A stretch of 64,000 nt of DNA from assembly GCA_963971425.1 (NCBI GenBank), contig OZ020517.1, positions 29,530,668 through 29,594,667 on the forward strand. The letters are read 5' to 3'. This DNA comes from Bryoerythrophyllum caledonicum (Eukaryota; Streptophyta; Bryopsida; Pottiales; Pottiaceae). A model generated the notes under the pieces. The model saw only the letters and a list, made by a program, of their open reading frames with translations. It searched no databases and was not told the DNA's origin. The position numbers and the translations under genes are program-made. Shown here one piece after another: positions 60,139 to 64,000 of this stretch. The first letter of the stretch is position 1. Every line of letters starts with the position of its first letter.

Positions 60139-62909
60139 TGTGAGTGGCCAAAGTAGGCCCTCACTCTTTTTTCTTTGTTTTTTTCGAGTTTTTGATAGTA
60201 TTGACCCAATTTTAGTTAAAGTAGTAGTCAATCCATCTACTAGAGTCAAATTCCTAGAGTAATAAACTTAGTGCCATGATGTCACACTACGGTTCGTATT
60301 TTTCCTCTTCCCTACTAATATGCTTGAAAGTGTAGTGGAAGTGGAGTGGGAATGAAGAGAAAGATAAAAAAGGGAAAAAAAAGGTCCTTGGAAAATGACT
60401 AAAAATTGAGAAATGGGACAAAAATTATGGAAAAAATTGAGAGAGTGTCTCCTAGCAGGTAGAAGTAGTGGTAAAATTTCTAGAAATTTCCGAGTTGAAT
60501 TACTATTTAATTCTAGGGGTTGACTAGTTAGTCGACGGGTTGACCACTCGGAAAAAATACTTAATGAACTCCAAAAATGCTAGGAAAATTTGTGTAGACT
60601 AATTAGGGTGCTAGGAGTCCAGCTATGTGGTTAGTTTTTGAAGTTATAAGTAAATTGCAAATCATCAGTAGATAGTAGTAGATCTAGGGTAATGGTCGTT
60701 AAAAGATCAAAAGGAAAAGAAAAAAAGGGGAAGAAAAGAAAAGAAGGTGGTTGGGTGTGCTTCCCCATGCACATGCCACATGACAATTCTTGCCACCATG
60801 GAATTAATTTTAGGGAGGCTTGTCAGGAGCAAAGCGGCGAGTTAATGCTAGTAATAAACTAAAAACATGCAAAAACGGCTGTAAGTGGCCAATCCTGCAC
60901 TTCTGTGAGAGGTCATGGGCTGCCTCATTTAAACTAAGCCAGTCTTGTCGGGGAAGAAAAACGAGAAAGACCAAAAGAAAAAGAAAAAAAAAGAAAAAAA
61001 GGACAACCAGCCAGGCTGAGTCGCTGGCGAGAGAGCTGGGGTCACGGGATTTTCGGGGGGCCGTTTTTGGAGCGAGGAGGAGCTCCTGCGAGCAGGAGAG
61101 AGGGCTGGAGCTCTCGTTTTTTCTTGGGGTTGGGTTTGTTTTGTTTGGTGGTTGGTGGTGTGTGCGCCCTGGGCGCGAGGGAGAGCTGGCCTCTCTGTTT
61201 TTTTTTCTTTCTTGGAAGAGCTCTGTGGGGAGAGGCGCGCTCTGAGCGCGTGAAGGAGGTCTCGTGTTCGGGGAGCTGGAGGAGGAGCTCCGGCGCGAGA
61301 GAAGAGCTGGACTCTTCTGTTTTTTTTCTTCTTCGTTTTTCCTGTGCGAGGCTCCTGTGCGAGGAGAGTCTCTCGTCTTTGTGGTGAGCGCACCGGCTGC
61401 GCGCGAGGAGGGTCTGCGCCTGCCTGCGCGAGGATGTCTCGTGTTCGGGGAGCTGGAGGGTGAGCTCCGGCGCGAGAGAAGAGCTGGACTCTTCTGTTTT
61501 TGTGTGTGTGCGCGGGGATCGGAGCTGGGGCTTGCACGAGCTGGGCTCTGTTCCGGAAGGCTGCTCGGCGAGGGGCGCACCTGTGCGCGCAAGGGTCCGT
61601 GATTGTGATCACGAGGTCTGGCTCTGAGCACGGGAGAGAGAGCCGTGTTTTTTTTTTTTTTTTTTTGTGGTTTTGAGAGAGCGTGCTGGAGTGCTCCTGC
61701 GGTGGGAGCTTCGGTGTGGAGGCGCTATTGAAGGTCGGCGTTGGTGATCGTGGAGCCGTGTGTGCGCGCGGTGGTGTGAAGGTGCCGCGAGCTGAGAAGA
61801 CTCGAGCTGGAGGATCCAGGCGAGAAGAGGCTGCGGCGCTCGGACCAGGGAGTATTTCCTGGGTGAAGCTACCTTCCCTAATTCCTACCTGCATGCGGTC
61901 GTTGCGGTTTCCTTCTTGTGTTGATTGAATTTGTGGGATCTCTAAACTTGTGCGGAAGCGCTGGAGGATTTTTTTTTTGACATTAGGGTTCCAAAACTTG
62001 GTGATGATTGCTCGCTGGCCGATGCAAGAATGCTGATGCTTGTAAGTTGGTGCTTGCTGGAATCGTTGAGAATTTGGTGAATGGTGTTCCCAATTGAATG
62101 ATGTGTGAGCTCATGAGGAAGCTGTGAATACTTGTTGTGGTTGTTGGGTCGCCGCTGTCCGTCTGTATGTGGCAGTCCTCAAGGTCTGGTTGGACATTCT
62201 GAGGAGTCCATCGTCAAGAGCACGAAAAACTAATAAGATTAGAAGTTGAAAACGCTCAATTCGGAGTTAATCCTAGGAAGTTAAGATGTTTTTAAAAAAA
62301 AAAACAAAACCTGGGACTCACAGGGACTGTCTGCTGCGACTGCTGGTGGAGGCCGGTATCAATCTCAAATTAGGTATTTAGTGTTTTAACCAAGTTGGAA
62401 TTGAGCTGGTGATCATTTTAAGAGGAAATTTTTTGGTATTCGGAGTCCCGAATCAATAGATAAAGGCTGCCGAAGTTGCTGCTCCAACCAGGGTCTGGAT
62501 CAGGCCTGATCAGCTGACCTAAACTAAAAATAAAAATAAAATAAAAAAATAATAATAATAATAAAACAACAAAAAATTAAAATAAATAAATAAATAAAGA
62601 ATAAGTAATAATAATCATAATAACTAATAGCCATAATAATTAGATAACGATTAATTAATTAACTATTCATACCTATCTAATTTATCCAGAGTTAAGCCTT
62701 TAAATACCAAGGAGGGTTAATCGAGTTCACTTAACTGGATTAAGATAATAGTACTATTGATTTCTAAATATATAAATGGATATGCCAAGATCCAAATCCA
62801 GTAGAAATTAGGGTTTACAGTTAAGCATACGGAATGGTAAGTGGTGTAACAATAGGACCTCGTAGGTTTAAAAATGGATTCTCTTAGGGGGTTTATTTTT
62901 GGGCTTACA
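60139..62909 (+). repeat. 3' LTR
   Basis: Same length as the 5' LTR. Differences seen by eye: g/a about 15 bp in, an a/t in the A-rich tract, and a/c near the end. Same GC-rich block and same spurious ORFs. Confidence 0.95.
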
Positions 62910-62914
62910 CACCT
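62910..62914. repeat. Target-site duplication (cacct), right copy
   Basis: Matches 49698-49702. Confidence 0.9.
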
Positions 62915-63529
62915 TAACCACCAATTCCAGGCCCAAGTGCGACCCTAACAGCAGCAACCAGCAGACAGGCTCCTCTTTTTATGTTAAAAGTTTAATTCTT
63001 CATTATCTTCGTGATTATGACTCCGTTTTTTACGTTTGTTTTTTGTATTCTTATTAGTTTTTCTTGCTTAACACGATGGCAGCCTTCAATTGATCATTTG
63101 ACTCGACCCTGGACCTCCCAGCCAGCGACCAACAGTGCACCTTCAACATATGACTTTATTCAAGATCATGCACCACATTCCTATGCATGTATCACATTCA
63201 TTCACACAAGAATCCACCCCAGCCTTACTAAGAGTGAGCCTCCAGTTGTGTTCACTTACTAATGGCGCTCTAATCGGTTATTTAGTTGAATATATAGCAA
63301 ACCCTAATTCTACCGAAAAATTGGCAGCGCTTCCGCGTGGTTTTTGTATTTAGAAAATTAGGGTTCAAGTCATACACATGGAATTGAAGAGAATCGAGGG
63401 AGAAAAGAAAAGGGGCTCCCTGAGTTAATTCGGTTCACCCTCCATCCTTAGCCTTCGACTTGCTTGGTCAGCTCCTGATCTTGCTCCTCTTGTTCAGCTC
63501 GTGATCTTGCTCCTCTTGTTGGTGCTCTT
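62915..63529. other. Flank, possible LTR remnant
   Basis: No gene. AACCCTAAT followed about 17 bp later by CAGCGCTTCCGC (63325-63336) mirrors the inverted motif pair in the gypsy LTRs, so this may be part of another LTR. A 26-bp unit (cagctcctgatcttgctcct...) occurs twice at about 63469-63520. Confidence 0.45.
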
Positions 63530-64000
63530 CACTCCGCAGCCCGTATCTTCGTCGTCACAGCTCCGATCCGCGCGTTCTTGAGCTTGTTGGAAAGCCAATG
63601 TTCTAATCTATCTACTCCTAAAATCTTAGCCCGATTGGACAAGAACTCCGCTACTGACAAGGGAAAACCTGAGGCCGTATGAGATCCGCCACCGATCCTC
63701 CAGCTGGTCGTCCTCACTCCGCCGCCCGTATCTTCGTCGTCACAGCTTCAATCTGTGTGTTCTTGAGCTTGTTGAAAAGCCAACGTTCTAATCTATCTAC
63801 TCCTAAAATCTTAGCCCGATTGGACAAGAACTCCGCTACTGACAAGGGAAAACCTGAGGCCGTATGAGATCCGCCACCGATCCTCCAGCTGGTCGTCCTC
63901 ACTCCGCCGCCCGTATCTTCGTCGTCACAGCTCCAATCTGTGTGTTCTTGAGCTTGTTGAAAAGCCAACGTTCTAATCTATCTACTCCTAAAATCTTAGC
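63530..64000. repeat. 185-bp tandem repeat, at least 2.5 copies, runs off the window
   Basis: Units start at 63530, 63715 and 63900 (cactccgc.gcccgtatcttc). The last two are nearly identical and the first is more diverged. The array continues past the edge, so copy number is unknown. Short ORFs across it are repeat artefacts, since 185 is not a multiple of 3. Confidence 0.95.

Larger units (their letters stand above)
49703..62909 (+). mobile_element. Complete young Ty3/gypsy LTR retrotransposon (13.2 kb)
   Basis: Two 2771-bp LTRs of equal length (TG...CA) with three substitutions found by eye, 5-bp target duplications, a primer-binding-like site at 52476, gag-protease and pol ORFs in the order PR-RT-RNaseH-IN, and no chromodomain. 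That order defines Ty3/gypsy. The missing chromodomain and the VFIDDF reverse-transcriptase box suggest the non-chromovirus (Tat/Athila-type) branch. The near-identical LTRs imply very recent insertion. An in-frame TGA separates the two ORFs. Confidence 0.95.

Overview
This is nuclear DNA from a land plant and is almost entirely nested mobile elements. Spliced genes with GT/AG introns, a CACTA (En/Spm) transposon, MULE-type and Ty3/gypsy elements, a tRNA-like SINE and long AT-rich stretches rule out a bacterial or organellar source. The MULE/SWIM gene type and a polyphosphate kinase 1 (PPK1) gene fragment, a gene known from few plants, make me lean to a seedless plant such as a bryophyte. That is inference.

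Layout. (1) 1-3.1 kb: unassigned repeats and a LINE remnant. (2) 3.73-5.28 kb and 47.37-48.91 kb (- strand) are two halves of one MULE-transposase/SWIM-type gene. A 42.1-kb CACTA element (5284-47365) splits them; it has 88-bp terminal inverted repeats and a 3-bp target duplication (cat/cat). (3) The CACTA holds a TNP2-type transposase (37.0-41.4 kb, +), a divergent Transposase_24/TNPA-like gene (35.7-32.4 kb, -), an intron-containing PPK1 pseudogene (43.3-45.4 kb, +), other gene-like fragments (5.8-11 kb), and a spliced four-exon gene at 14.68-13.13 kb (-) with two zinc fingers and a 2-oxoglutarate/Fe(II) dioxygenase fold, with a 103-bp tandem-repeat array beside its 5' end. It is also invaded at 20-31 kb by TTAA-flanked MITEs. 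(4) 49703-62909: a very young Ty3/gypsy element with 2771-bp LTRs, TSD cacct/cacct, and gag-protease and pol ORFs separated by one in-frame TGA. (5) 63530-64000: a 185-bp tandem repeat running off the window.

The genes read as transposition machinery plus captured host genes. TNP2 and the TNPA-like protein would cut and bind CACTA ends, but both carry frameshifts, so this copy looks immobile unless helped in trans. The most interesting part is the zinc-finger dioxygenase. An element-borne 2OG dioxygenase could plausibly erase DNA methylation (TET/JBP-like), but that function is a hypothesis. No intact ordinary host gene was identified.
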